Below, piece after piece: positions 1 through 12,194 of a stretch of 64,000 bases of DNA; within the stretch, counting starts at the first letter, position 1, and every line of letters begins with the position of its first letter. The position numbers were made by a program, and so were the translations under genes. Location of the stretch: contig CM070599.1 of NCBI GenBank assembly GCA_036346395.1, positions 27,891,232 through 27,955,231 of the forward strand, written 5' to 3'. This DNA is from Hsuehochloa calcarea. Its lineage: Eukaryota; Streptophyta; Magnoliopsida; Poales; Poaceae. Under the pieces are notes generated by a model. The model saw nothing but the letters and a program-made list of their open reading frames with translations. It had not been told where the DNA came from and made no database searches.

Positions 1-2450
1 TGATGTAACAATTTGATATTTTGGCAGTATGAACAACATCTGATAACAATTTATACTGATACAGTCATAAAATACCACCAAAGTAAAAAAGGACTCTTAA
101 TAATTCCTCCAGCCTCCCTGATTTTTCAGAAGAAGAAAAAAAAAGGTAGAGCTAGCCCATCCAAGCTTTTCTGAATGTTTTGTTCAGTCCAATTTTCGTT
201 ATCTATCTACATGGATCCAGTACAAGACCTATCACTACAATCCAAAGATTTAATGGCACTACGACCAAACATAATAAATAAAACCTTTTGATGCTAACGT
301 ATATGAAAGGACCAGTGCAAGAACAATCAAATAAGAGGACGGATTACAATCAAACGAGATCAGTTGATCACCTGCTTCAAGGATAAGAGCAGCAACTTAG
401 GGACAAGAGAACAGACGCGGGAGCGGAAGAGATGGTGATGATATCTTCTTTTTTTGTATTATCGAAGATGGTGATGATATCTACCTTGGGCCGCCGTCTC
501 TTGCTTGGTCGGCCGCTGATTACGGCGTATCTACGAGAAAAGGAGACGCGAGCAGCTTTTTTCTCTCGAGGTCTTGACTGATTGATGACATGGAACGAAA
601 AGATCAGATCGGCTTCGTTTGTAGGTTAGACATGGGGCCAAAGCGCAACGGAGTGTAAGATCAGACGATTTTATACGCAAATCAAGATAATACATACAAA
701 ATCAGTACAGTTTACTCTTTATTTATTTATTGGGTCTTGACCTTCTGATCTTCAAGTCCAATTCTCCATGAATGCAAGGCAGCAACAGTACACCCTGTTG
801 TAAACAGTGCAGTTTTAGCAAATTGCAAGCATAGTTCCAATACCAATTAAATGGCTCAATATAGATATGAGCATGAAAACCATCTATGTCACTTAAAAAC
901 AATAGCATGCTCCCAACACCCAAAAAAAGGACAAATAGAATCCGCATTAAGCTAAGATTTATTTGTTTAAATATTGCTCTCAGAATGTCAGTTGCATAAG
1001 ATACAATCTGGGCCATCACAACACTTATGTCAATATTATTCATCAATTGAATATGATAACATTAAATCAGACTTTGAGCTTAAATATTAATGCTTCACTG
1101 AATGTCAAGGACTATCTCAAGACAGCAAGTTTAACTTTTAGTCAACAAAAGGTTCTTGAGATCAACTGAGCATAAAGAAACTAATCCAGCATTCTGAACT
1201 TTTGGCAAACAGAGAATTGAACATCTGATATAGCATATGAGGCCACAACTTTAGCAATTAATACAATCTGCAAGCGGAGTACCAGTAAAATCACAAAGCA
1301 CAATAGATGATCAAGTTCTGCCTAGTCTTAGCCGAAAAATATCAATAGTCAAAATGATACAGTTGAACACAATACTGACAGAAACTAAAGAACAACAGAA
1401 AGAAATTCTAATTTTAGTTCAAGTCTGATCCTAGTTACCAATTCAATTTGCTACCATCATAGAGCAATTCTATCCGAACCCACAAATATCACTTTGCAAT
1501 TTCTCCCAGTACTAGAGATTGACAATCACAGATTGAAGGAATCACTAGCACAACACAAATGTAAAGAGACAGTACAAGGTAAGCTACAATACTCACAGAG
1601 ATGATGGTACTCGAAACCACCGAGAAGCAAATCAAACAAGGCGCGTCACAAGGACGTTGTCCCAGAAAACCTAGCGCCCCACTGTGCCGCGGTGAGATGA
1701 CGAGGTCGTTGGAGACACAGAGTCTGACTTCGCACTTCAGAACACACCGAAAATGAAGTTGAGGTACATGTATGATGTCGCACAAGACCACCACCAGATG
1801 CTTCGGCCAAAAGCACTAAGGAGAACCAATCGCACAAGAAAACTGAATCGAAGTTCTCCTTCCCACTCCAAGGTCAATCCAAAGTCGACTCATGCAAGTA
1901 CCGACCCACAAGCCCAGATTCCCCTCAACGAAAGAAAACCCACAGAGGATGAGATTTGAGGGGAATCAACAGAATGGCCCAAAAGGAGATCGAGAACACA
2001 CCACTGACGTCGTTGAAACAATTTACGACAATGACTGGCCCCAAATCCCTCCAAAACCAAGGTAAAAAATTGGAGAGGAATAGATGAATCGAAAAGGGGA
2101 GACACACCAATCTTTTCTTCGGCCAAGAATAAAAGATAAACCTTCAACCCACTTAAAAGAGAAGGAGGAGGAAAACATCACTGCCCCACCAACTGTCGGC
2201 ACACATTTCGGTCGAGCCGACGGAGCCGCCGACCCAACCGCCTATGCCATCGCCTCAAGAACAAAGCCCAGTTGCGTTCTGTGTGTTCAGTTGGAGATAA
2301 GGTCAAGAGACCTCATCCATCTCCTCTTAACCCTCTCATTCCTCAATTATAAGTGGGCCCAATTAAATCTTTACAATTCATTTTCTTTCTTTTATCAAAC
2401 TGAGAAATTACTGAAAACCCCTCAAAATACCAACACACCCTGTCACCATT
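1..2450. other. Unresolved region, possibly 5' part of a minus-strand gene
   Basis: No recognisable protein is encoded on either strand. The sequence is moderately AT-rich and non-repetitive by eye. On the minus strand a good splice-donor match (GTGAGTATT) lies near 1590-1598, downstream of a GC-richer stretch at about 1600-2250, which would fit a 5' UTR or first exon of a gene continuing leftwards out of the window. A minus-strand frame at 723-1046 (107 codons) has hydrophobic stretches but no family I recognise. A 16-bp direct repeat (gatggtgatgatatct) occurs near 431 and 468. This interpretation is weak. Confidence 0.25.
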
Positions 2451-2619
2451 CCCACTAATCCTGTAATTGAGTCCTCTCTACTCTTTCTCACTCACCTCTC
2501 TACCTTGGACACACTACTACACTCTCCACAATCAACTTTTGTAGTACTATGTACTACTAATAATTGCATCGTTTCCTCTACCTTTCTTCTTGATTTGTTG
2601 TTCCTCTAAAGATCACCAC

Positions 2620-2970
2620 CAAACGAATTTTTTTATATTAATTAACCTATTTTTAAATTTATTTTTATTTATAACTCCTCAAAACTTTATTTTAAATTAT
2701 AACCTTTTTTACCACGCCACCTCCTGTGGCGTGATAAAATAATATTGTTACGCTAGCACTGTATCTTATCATGCCACCGTCAGTGGCGTGCAGTGTTCTT
2801 TGGTCACGTCATCACGAGTGGTATGATAAAAAGTGTTATTTAGTTGGACTTATCTTATAGCGTGACAATATTGTTTTGTTAAGCTCACAGTTGATGACGT
2901 GTCTAAAAAAAGTTAGAATTAAAAATAAAATTTACAAAAGTTGACAATAAAAATTAATTAATGATAATAA
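2620..2970. repeat. Degenerate repeats built on CACGCCAC/GTGGCGTG palindromes
   Basis: An AT-rich stretch contains repeated short palindromes. The best is CACGCCAC-ctcct-GTGGCGTG near 2713-2733, followed by decayed copies near 2770-2790, 2806-2830 and 2880-2905, each followed by ATAAAA or similar. The pattern looks like subterminal repeats of a decayed DNA transposon, but no terminal repeat or target duplication is visible, so the class is open. It lies 0.5-0.8 kb upstream of the receptor kinase start and could overlap its distal promoter. Confidence 0.5.
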
Positions 2971-3462
2971 AAAGTTCCCACCAACCACCCACGTCGACAC
3001 ACACACCACCCTCCTCCCCACCAAAATCCAAGCTTTTATCTACACCAAATAATTCACCCCCAAAATAATCATCCAAACTTTACCCCCGCATTGTTCACAA
3101 ATCCTATCTTTTGGGCCCAATCAGCCCCCAAATCCACCCCTTTTCATCACTCCATCCTGTCCTAAATCCCCTCCTCCCCCAAGTCCAAACTTTCCCACTG
3201 CACATCCTGTGCAAAATCCAATCTTAGCCACCTTCATTGCCCATTTATTCCCTGCAAAAAAAATCCAGCCTTTCTGCGTCCAATTCCCTGCAAAAAAAAA
3301 TCCAACCTTTCTGCATCCAATGCCCTGCGGAAACCCAATCGTTAGCGGTTTGTTTTCCCCAAAATCCAATCTTTAGCACCCGATTCTGCTCAGAACGTCG
3401 GTGTTGTTGCGGAGATCCACCGTTTCTGGTTGAGCCAAGAAGAAGCTTAGCGCCGTCCTCCC
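2971..3462 (+). promoter_or_regulatory. Proximal promoter and 5' UTR of the receptor kinase gene, with direct repeats
   Basis: This is a C-rich, pyrimidine-biased leader. Between about 3240 and 3325 a unit of roughly 36 bp is repeated twice (TTCCCTGCAAAAAA then ATCCAGCCTTTCTGCGTCC / ATCCAACCTTTCTGCATCC). Shorter relatives (AAAATCCAATCTT) occur near 3214 and 3362. These look like slipped tandem copies in the leader. No convincing TATA box was found; the transcription start is not determined. Confidence 0.4.
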
Positions 3463-6183
3463 ATGTCGGACTCGGAGCTATCCCAGAGCACGGTGGTGTT
3501 CGGGCTCCACCTGTGGGAGCTCGTCGGCATCGGCGTCGGCGCCGCCTTCGTGCTCCTCCTCGTCCTCCTCTCACTACTGTGCCTCCTCGCCTCCCGCCGC
3601 CGCCGCCGCCGTCGCCGCCGCGTCCCGGCGACCCCCGTCCTCCACCTCACCACCGTGGCGCCCAATGCTCACCCCAAGCACCCCGCCAAGCTGCCCAAGG
3701 ACACCCAAGAAGTGCCCTCCCGCGCCGCCGCGGCCCCCGCCGCGGCGCCCAAGGCGCTGCTCGCGCAGGTGCTCCAGGCACCGCCGCCGGGCTCCATCCA
3801 GATCGAGACCGGCAAGGAGCACCGCATCACGTTCCCGGAGCAGCTGCCGCCCCACCACCAGCGGAGCGGGGGGCCGTCGTCGCGCGGCGGCAGCGGCGAG
3901 AGCCGCGGCGGGGAGCCGGGCGTGCCGGAGGTGTCGCACCTGGGGTGGGGCCACTGGTACACTCTCAAGGAGCTGGAGGTAGCGACGGCGATGTTCGCCG
4001 ACGAGAAGGTGGTCGGCGAGGGCGGCTACGGCATCGTGTACCACGGCGTGCTCGAGGATGGCACGCAGGTCGCCGTCAAGAACTTGCTAAATAATAGGTA
4101 ATGACGCTTCCCATGAACTGAAGTATTGCCAAATTTAGAAGCTTGTGTTGAATTGCGTCTAATTTTAGAATGCCTTGATTTGAAGTTTAAGTAAGATGTA
4201 TACTTTAGTGAGTGCAGTGCACCGGCATTACTGAATGGACATGTTGACAATTCAGATGGTCACATTATGCAAGAACTTGATGTGATGATGATGATGATAA
4301 TAATAAGACCAAGTCGCGATCCAAGTTGAACATTTTCTTATGGTTAGCATGCTTAGTATGAAAGTTGCCATTTTAGAGACTGAAATGTGTGCTGTTGGTG
4401 TAACTGTGGCTTTTGTTTTGTTGCATTTAGTAAAATTTGATGCTTTATTTGTTAGGGGGCAGGCAGAGAGGGAATTCAAGGTTGAGGTGGAAGCAATTGG
4501 ACGGGTGAGGCACAAGAACCTGGTGCGGCTGCTGGGATACTGTGCTGAGGGCAACCAAAGGTACCTCCTTGTATGAACATTAGTGGTAACACAGATTGTG
4601 GAATTCTAGAACTGAAGAGCTTGTAACATAAAATTGTTGTATATGCATCCTTTTCAGGATGCTTGTGTATGAGTATGTCAATAATGGAAACTTGGAGCAA
4701 TGGCTTCACGGTGATGTTGGTCCTGTGAGCCCTCTTACATGGGATATGAGAATTAAGATTATTCTGGGAACAGCAAAAGGGTATGTATGTTTCAGCTTAT
4801 TACTGTATACTATAAAATATTTTTATCACACTCTACTTACTCTAGGTTACCTAATTGGGCAGCTTAATGTATTTGCATGAGGGACTTGAGCCAAAGGTGG
4901 TTCACCGTGACGTCAAGTCGAGCAATATCCTCCTTAACAGGCATTGGAATGCTAAGCTTTCTGATTTTGGGCTAGCAAAGCTTTTGGGCTCGGAGAGGAG
5001 TTACGTCACGACCAGGGTTATGGGGACATTTGGGTTAGTACACTTCTTATAATATCATAATCATAAAAGATAAACATGAACATTGTTGCTTATGTATCTC
5101 TTGTTATTTGCAGGTATGTTGCTCCGGAGTATGCAGGCACTGGCATGTTGAATGAAACCAGTGATGTCTACAGTTTTGGAATTCTTATTATGGAAATAAT
5201 ATCTGCTCGGGTACCAGTAGATTACAACAGGCCACCTGGAGAGGTTAGTAACGGCTGTGCCTCTGTATAACCAATGCTAAATTAAGCACTCATCAAATGC
5301 ATTTATGAAATCTGCAGATTAAACTTTTCAGGTTAATCTTGTTGAATGGCTGAAGACAATGGTCAGCAACAGAAATTCTGAGGGGGTTTTGGATCCAAAG
5401 ATGACTGAGAAACCTACTTCTAGGGCATTGAAGAAGGCTTTGCTAGTGGCTCTGCGATGTGTAGACCCTGAAGCTCGTAAGAGGCCCAAGATTGGGCATG
5501 TCATTCACATGCTTGAAGTTGATGATTTCCCCTACAGAGATGTAAGTCAAGATGTCACGAGGGTCTTTGTATCTTCATTTTTTAGTACTCATCATTTGAT
5601 AATAATAATAATAATCGTAAGCATCATTCTGCACTTTGTTGCCCCAAATTTTTTTTCTGTTAATTCGGAAGCAAGAAGGACATCAAGATGAACACCTTGA
5701 GTTTTACTTTTAGTTTATCAGACCAATACCTTTTATTTTCTACCTATTGCTGAACGCTCCTTTGGGTGATTGTAAGGCATACACTGAATTGTTGATACTT
5801 CTTTTCTTGGTTAGCACAAACTATGGTTTCAGAATTTTCTTACCCGATTTGAGATTCCCTACCGCTGTTCCTGTAAATTATGTGTAAATGCCTTTGCCTT
5901 CCAAGATCTTCAAGATCTGCCAATATTTTTCTCATAATTAGTTCAGATTCCATTTAAAAAAAATAGCTCAATAACATTTTCAAAATTGTGTATACTTATA
6001 GTGATACCTTTTTGTTACTCTTATTGCCAGGAACGTCGAGGTGGCAAAGCTCCTGGTCAAGCCAAATTAGCAGAAACAACGCCAAGCGAACCTGGTGATA
6101 GTAGTGGGAACGATACACCAAAAGATACACCAAAAGGTCAACCGAATGAAGAACCTTTCAAGTGGAGAAATCAAGAGGCCTAG
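3463..6183 (+). CDS. Receptor-like Ser/Thr protein kinase, single-pass membrane, At2g42960/GPK1-like
   Basis: Seven exons join in frame to 508 aa: 3463-4097, 4456-4560, 4658-4780, 4863-5033, 5114-5243, 5332-5541, 6031-6183; every junction is GT-AG. There is no cleavable signal peptide. A membrane segment at about residues 20-43 follows a short Ser-rich outside part, then nine Arg (45-53) mark the cytosolic side. A Pro/Ala-rich linker precedes the kinase domain (about 179-455). The domain looks catalytically complete: Gly loop GEGGYG at 185-190, Lys206 in VAVK, HRDVKSSN with Asp304, DFG at 322-324 and an APEYAGTG activation segment. The tail (about 458-508) is hydrophilic, rich in Thr/Pro/Asp with DTPKDTPK repeats. 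The layout (short ectodomain, membrane span, RD kinase) matches the plant family of At2g42960, At5g18500 and At3g17420; ligand and substrates are unknown. The start is the first ATG after the leader and gives the membrane anchor. Confidence 0.93.
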
Positions 6184-6638
6184 CTATCAGGAAAATGGTG
6201 ATTCTTCTTAGTTCTTACGCCTGATCAAGAAGCTGGACGCCGCATACTTGCAAACGCCTCATTTGCTGCCCCGTCAGTTGGATCAGGTGTAAAACCATGG
6301 AAGGCACTTGCCCTATGGAGATCATGATAGCATCTGTACATTGTTGGATTAATATGTCAGTCATAGCAATTTTTTGGTTGGTTTCTCTGGGTCGTATTTA
6401 TGTAAGAGAGATTCCTGTATGATAAAGGCATGTATACTCTTGAGGTAAAATTGAGCATTGCTTAGCTGAAACCTTTCCTGTAGTGTAGTCCAATGACCTG
6501 GTGACTTGCTGTCTGTTTGTGCCATTTGCTTAACATATATATTGCTCAGTTTCTGTTTTTTTAGACTCAGTTTGTGATATTTCGTGCTTGTCACATCAAA
6601 TGTGATAATTCAATTCTTCAGACTGGATACTAAAGTAT
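6184..6638 (+). other. 3' UTR and downstream flank of the receptor kinase gene
   Basis: This stretch has no coding capacity. It is T-rich with several AATATG/TTTATG words compatible with plant polyadenylation, and runs into the left end of MULE-1 at 6639. The exact poly(A) site cannot be fixed from sequence. Confidence 0.5.
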
Positions 6639-6835
6639 GGATTTTTTTTAATAATATTATTTTAATAAACAAAAATAAATAATCATTTTTTAAACAAAAA
6701 TCGACTACCTGTCGCTATTTGAAATGATGAAATTTTTATGTCGCTGTTTCATTTGGTAACAGTATCTTTGTAGGCAATTAGAACAGTGCTGATGGGGTCT
6801 TGTTGCTAGTTCAATTGGCGATAGGATCATGGCAG
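6639..6835 (+). repeat. Left terminal inverted repeat of MULE-1
   Basis: This matches the reverse complement of 17058-17253 along most of its length with about 75-80% identity by eye. The best block is 6770-6830 against 17060-17125. It contains the words GTCGCT and CAATTGGCGATAGG that recur in subterminal positions. Confidence 0.8.
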
Positions 6836-7352
6836 CATTGCTTTTTTGTGATATTTTTTTTCCAACTGCTCCACTTCAGCGTCTGATCCGCCACATAGCA
6901 TCAACCAACTAAACTACCACCAACGGCGTCACCGGCGATGGCAGTGGTGGTAGTTTCAAAAGCAAGATAAGTTACGAATTACAATTGGACGCACAACATA
7001 ATAATAAACAAAATCAGACAGTAATAAGAAACAATATTAGCACAACATATTTAAGCACAACATCATCACATAGTTTTTTGATAAATCACAATGAAATTAC
7101 AAAATATTCTAGCACAACGTTATCACATAGTTTGTCGACAAATCACAGTAACATTCAAAACATATTTCAACAAGACATACCATTCTAGTGGTTGCTACTT
7201 CAACGTCTGCCATGTCGACCTCCACGGTGCCCGCCTTGGGTTTGTCGGTCGGATGGGGCCCCCTCGGCGTCGTCCAGACCGCCGACCTCTCCTTCATCCT
7301 GTGCATTTCTCGTAGGGCATTTTTTGTAGATATGCTTAGACTCCCTGCAAAC

Positions 7353-7613
7353 CAGTGTTTACACTACCGGTTGGAGAAAAAAATTCGGAGGGCGCCGGTA
7401 ACCGATTTTGGCCGAAATTTTCAATTTTTTTTGAAAAATTCGAATTTTAAATTAAAAAAATCAAATTCGTACATAATTCATGCAAATTCGATTTTTTTGA
7501 ACAAATTTTACCAAAGACGATTTTCGCCGCCGGTTTGAATTTCTACCGGCTACAGTCGGTAACACCGGTTACCGGTGGTAACCGGCGAAATTCGGTCGGT
7601 AAGTTTTTCACTG
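7353..7613. mobile_element. hAT-type MITE, 261 bp, with perfect 8-bp target duplication
   Basis: The element begins CAGTGTTTACACTACCGG and ends with the inverted counterpart ACCG..AAGTTTTTCACTG. It is flanked by identical 8-bp duplications CTGCAAAC at 7345-7352 and 7614-7621. The 8-bp duplication with CAGTG-type ends is the hAT superfamily signature. The interior is AT-rich and non-coding, with paired CCGGTAACCG words near both ends. It is inserted inside the zinc-knuckle codons of the MULE-1 transposase. Confidence 0.88.
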
Positions 7614-8666
7614 CTGCAAACTAAGCACTTCTTCATACGATGCTCCGCTTCTGCTTCGTTCATATTGTTCCTCATACACCATACCTGCCGCCGTCCAACC
7701 TTTCCCTTCAACCAAGCAATGTTCGCGGCCCAGATCAGTTGCACCTAGGTAGGATGGCTAGTGAAATAGTCAACCACGTCATAACCATACAACTCTGCAT
7801 TCCAGGTTTGCATCACCTTTTTCTTGGTGAAATATTCAGAAATCTACTGAGCGAGGTGTTGTGCCACAGTCGAACATGCAGCCATGACATGTGAGTATGA
7901 CATATGCAGAAGAAGATGATTGTTGCAAGTGCAATGCAACTAGCGCGGCGTAGCGTGCACTCGTGGATGATCATCTCGCTAATCGTACTGCAACGTCATT
8001 TCTCCCTGCATAGTATCTCGAAGCAAAGCTCCCTTGTGTCCATCTTTAATGCCAGGTGCATCTCACCCTTCTTGCTCTTCTCATCCATGTACTTGGTGAT
8101 CACAGCGGAGTACAGTACTCTATCATTTGCCATGGAGAGTAATACATTGTTGCTTCGGACAACAAAGTACTTTGTAGTACAATAGAGAATTACCTTTACA
8201 ATAGCAACCAAAGGGAGACACGTGGTGCCGCGTATAACCCAATTGTACACCTCGGCTAGATTGGTTGTCATGACACCATATCGAGCATCATCCTTGTCAT
8301 GTAGCAGCGACCACTTCTCCTTGGACTCGTGCTCAATTCAGTCCAAGAAGCATTTCACTTGCGTCCGCGTCTTCGTCGTCACACCAAGATCATATGTGGG
8401 TAAAAGTGGCAATGCCTCGGAGTCCTGGTTAGCGCTTGTAGCGGGTTTTTTTCCCGCCTCCCTTCTGTGTGCCCTGAGCCGCTCATTTATAATCTTCCAG
8501 AGTGCATCGAACTTTCTCTTCTGGTTCTGGTTGCATAACCGCTTGAACAGGTTCACCAAGTCCCTATTGTGGAACTACTTGTAGAAGTTTACACCCAAGT
8601 GCCTCATGCACCACCTGCTCTTTAGATCCACCCACGGAAGAGGCTCGTTCTCCCCTTGTTGTAGTT

Positions 8667-9662
8667 GGGTGCGGTCTCCCTAATCCACGTTGAGGTAAGC
8701 CCAACCACGTTGGACCGGCTCCACTAATTAAGCCAACACCTCCGAGGTAAGTCCAACACTTGGACCGGTTCCAAACCGAACCAACACCTCGCTCCACTCG
8801 GGTTGCTCTTCCTCCACTCCGAGATGGTGAGCACCAAACCACTCACAAACCGCGGTCTTCTCACAAGCTTCTTGAGAAGATCACCGCACGACGCCTCCAC
8901 GCCGCCTAGGTGTCGCAAACACCAAGAGTAACAAATCTCAACTCTCACTTGAACTAATCAAGTGTCAAAGCTCAAATGGATACACAATCCACTACCTAAG
9001 GCAACACATGCACTTAGGGTTTACTCTCCAAGCTCACCAAGTGCAACACATGCACATAAGAGAGAGAGGCTTGCTCTTAGCTCAAGAGGATCACAAATAG
9101 TTCAAAATAGCACCAGACACTCTCTCAACGCCAAGGTGGCTATATATAGCCCACACACAAAAACTAGCCGTTGGGAGACAAACCCCTAAAAATCAGAAAA
9201 TCGGAAGTTCCGCCATGCAAAGGCCGAACTACGCATGAGAGAGAAAAGCACCGAACGGCTATGTCGACGAGAAACTAGCCGCTTGATTTTAGTCGGAACT
9301 ACCGCCAACCAAGTTGCGGAAGTTCGATCTTCAAGTTCCGCCAACACATAGCGGAACTACCACACTTCCAAATTTTGGCTAAGTCCCAAAACCGGTGCTT
9401 TTTGGAAAAACGAATCACGGAATTTGAGCAACCGATAATCGGAAGTTCCGCCAGAACATGCCGGAACTTCCGCACTTTAAAATCGGCTAAGTCCCTAAAC
9501 CGATGCTCTTCGGAAAAATGTACCATCGAAATCGGACGTCGCTCGGAACTTCCGCAGCTTATGCAACCGAACTTCCGATTATCCGATTGAAAACAAAGAA
9601 TGGCTTTTTCAACAACTTCAATTGCAAAACACATTTGCCAATTGATAAGCCATGCCAACAAG
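8667..9662. mobile_element. Unclassified insertion of about 1 kb in the MULE-1 transposase
   Basis: Transposase coding similarity stops at about 9663 (after LLSAIM) and resumes at about 8666 (reading QQGENEPLPWVDLKSRW), so this piece was inserted later. It has no coding capacity. It contains recurrent GGAAGTTCCG / CGGAACTTCCGC and CCAACAC..GGACCGG words and a pair of CACATGCACTTAGGG / CACATGCACATAAG segments. Neither clear terminal repeats nor a target duplication were found, so the limits are approximate and the class is open. Confidence 0.5.
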
Positions 9663-11499
9663 GATCACATTATTGCACTCAATAGGTCCGTATATCGATC
9701 ATGTATGACCCATACGTTAGGACAATCCTATACAACAGAAATCTTCATGTTCCTCAAAAACCACAACCAACTATTCGTGTTCTCGCTTTCAACGAATGCG
9801 AAGTCCACGTGAAGAACTTGATTGTTCCCGTCCATCGTTATTGCAGTAAGTATATGCCCCTTATACCTCCCAGACAGAAACGTGTCACCCACGCACAAGA
9901 TTGGACGACAATGCTGGAATGCATTGATGCATGGACCAAAGGAAAATAATGTTCGCTTCAGTACACTCTTGTCGGCCCACCACAGATGTATACCATCTTG
10001 AATGTCGACATGAGTATCGGGATTTCTATCATGTATGACTCGGTGTTGGCCGGGTAGGTTGTGGTAGGAGTCCTCGAACGTACCGAACATTGATTCCAAT
10101 GTCTTCTGTTTTGCCCTCCACCCCTTAGCATAGCTGATTGTGTACTGGAACCTTGCCTCTATTGCCTGAATGATGGATCGTAGCTAAATCTAGATTATCC
10201 ATGATCTCACCGTACATGATGTTCGCGATGAAGCGTGATGACAGGTTCTTGTGAGACTGCATGGATTCAGCAACGACACATGTGTGAGACACTACTATAG
10301 AGCATTTATGGTAGGTGTGCCACTTAGGTTGGCATACGTGCACTCGCCAAGGGTATCCCTCTATATTGCACTTCACGTCATAGCATCTTGAATTAGACTT
10401 CACTACTGTGAATGTACGACGCACCCACAAGGCCCAGAATCTGATAGGCTCCTGCACGACCTCTTTGTATTTGTACATGGCTCCTTGCCTGACCTCGTTC
10501 TCGTCGTACTCCCACGGTACACGGGGGGCCTTCGTTAACGACGAGGTTGTCGAACTAGTATGTGTTCCACCTGGATGGAATCCCCTGTTGTTCTACAACA
10601 TCCTCCTCATCGGATGATTTATCTTCCGACAATACCTAGTAGTCTTGGTTTCCGAGATCCATCATTTGAACTACGGCTTCGATCTCCTCACCTTTGTCAG
10701 CAATCCCACTAGCTTTCCTGGCCAAAGTAGCTCCTTCCACACGATCTTTATCGACAACATCAACAACTCCCTAATCTCCTGTGCGATGTGGCTAGAGTCC
10801 CTAACTTCTTCGGCATTACCATCACCTTCTTGTTCAGCCGCCGATGCAGGAATGGGCTTAGCACATGCCTAGGCCAGAAGGACCAAATCCCACCATTCCT
10901 CGCTCACCCTGCGTACATATAACTGCTATAACCTTATTCCCTTAAGTTGCACTAACTCCCAATATGTGCCATGTGGTGCTCGGTTGGCAAGATACCTTAA
11001 TCTCATATCATACACAATATGATCCAAATCGAATGTATGGAACAACCACCGCATCACAACACCCTATGTAAACTGCTATGGTCTTGTTAAGGTTAGGGTC
11101 GTCGATTGGAAATAACGCAAATCAATCCCCTCCGGACCTTCCAGAATAATCCTCTGACTATAGTAAATTTTGAAATTGGTTCCGTCTGACATATTTGACG
11201 TACTGCACTATAAACAAGATTCCCATAATTAACAACATATCTAAACTAAACTACCAACCAAAAAGGATTATCTACAACATATTGCACTATGTAACCATAC
11301 ATCTAAAACTATATAATACATTCAGTTAAAAAAATACCAAAAAAGTGGACGACCAAACGGGCAACGCTTCGCTAGCCCCTCTCCTCCTTTCTAATCCTCT
11401 CCGCTCCTCTCCCTTCCCTCCCATATTTCTCTTTTTTCTGAGTAAAAGTGAATTTTGACCGAATTTTGGGGTCTTTTATAGGGGAGATTGTGTCACCAT

Positions 11500-11685
11500 T
11501 TTGTGCCACCATTTGGAATGACGATGGGGGCTTGCGGGATCCCTGTCGTCATTTTGAATTATGATTTGCCTAAATTTTAATATTAAATTTTTTTTTACTC
11601 AGCATGAGATCCCTGTCACCCTTTCGAATGACGATTTCCCTAAATTGTAATATTACAAAATTTTACATGGCATCTCGAACCCCAC
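11500..11685. repeat. Internal copy of MULE-1 subterminal words
   Basis: Repeated GAATGACGAT / CCCTGTCGTCATTTTGAAT / CCCTGTCACCCTTTCGAATGACGAT words resemble those in both terminal repeats of MULE-1. The segment lies between the divergent transposase and the first GRF relic, so it may be an internal promoter-like region or the former end of a second, fused element. Confidence 0.45.
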
Positions 11686-11769
11686 CACTACAAAAGCCCA
11701 TCAAAACAACTAAACTCCAGCCCTCTCTTTACTAATCTACTTGCACTTGTCCCATAACTATACTCAACG

Positions 11770-11930
11770 CCATGTCTTAGTCGTCTAGTTCAATAAGCTG
11801 AAGAGCGGTGGCGCTGGCGAATGCAAGGTGCGTGAACTGGAGAGTTGCAGCATCCAGGCAAAGGTCATGTACTCCAACACTAAAGAGAACAGGGGGCGTG
11901 TGTTCTATAAGTGTTTGTATTTCTCGGTGA
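11770..11930 (+). pseudogene. GRF-type zinc-finger fragment in MULE-1
   Basis: One frame from about 11822 reads CSIQAKVMYSNTKENRGRVF then YKCLYFS. This is the first half of a GRF-type zinc finger (C-x-C ... N-x-GR-x-F-Y-x-C). It is followed by a good splice donor (GTGAGT at about 11930). The only nearby ATG (11772) is in another frame and is followed at once by a stop, so the gene is broken. It points away from the transposase, giving a divergent arrangement. Confidence 0.55.
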
Positions 11931-12194
11931 GTTTGATTTCCGCGAATGCTGGTATTCGGATTTTTGAGTTTGTTTGTCACTTCTTTATCACTATTTAGTG
12001 TGGTTTCCAGGCTGACGGTTACTAGTACTTTTAGTGGGCGGATTTTGTTGGTGATGTGGTGGAAAGAGCAGTTGAACACCTACCTGTAGTAATGGTTGTC
12101 TGCATAAGGGATTCATGTATGAACAATGTTGTATATTCTTTATGAATTGCAAGATGTCTTTAACTTTTAGCAACTGTATCTGTATGAACGTAGC

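Larger units (their letters stand above)
7200..11192 (-). pseudogene. MULE-1 transposase (MURA-type), broken
   Basis: Read leftwards, the relic shows a full MURA layout. The N-terminus starts at an ATG at 11192 (MSDGTNFKIYY), then comes a motif YVRRVSEEWWDLVLLA near 10910. A MuDR-type DNA-binding region lies at about 10125-10500 (KCNIEGYPWRVHV). The MULE DDE transposase core is at 9728-10099 (AFQHCRPILCV, SGRYKGHIL); its first acidic motif reads VGDTFL where the family has VDGTFL. The C-terminal part follows at 7996-8640 (RWCMRHLGVNFYK, MTTNLAEVYNWVIRG), and a CX2CX4HX4C zinc knuckle at the 3' end is interrupted by a MITE. Stop codons (for example in MKISVV-stop-DCPN at about 9725) and several frame changes make it non-functional as read. 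An insertion of about 1 kb separates the DDE core from the C-terminal half. Confidence 0.85.

Noticed and set aside
723..1046. 107-codon minus-strand frame with hydrophobic stretches
   Set aside because: No recognisable family, AT-rich composition typical of introns or UTR, no splice support.
3237..4094. Long overlapping frames in other phases and on the minus strand across the receptor kinase first exon
   Set aside because: They arise from GC-rich codon composition of the true exon; none has a domain and the kinase frame is clear.
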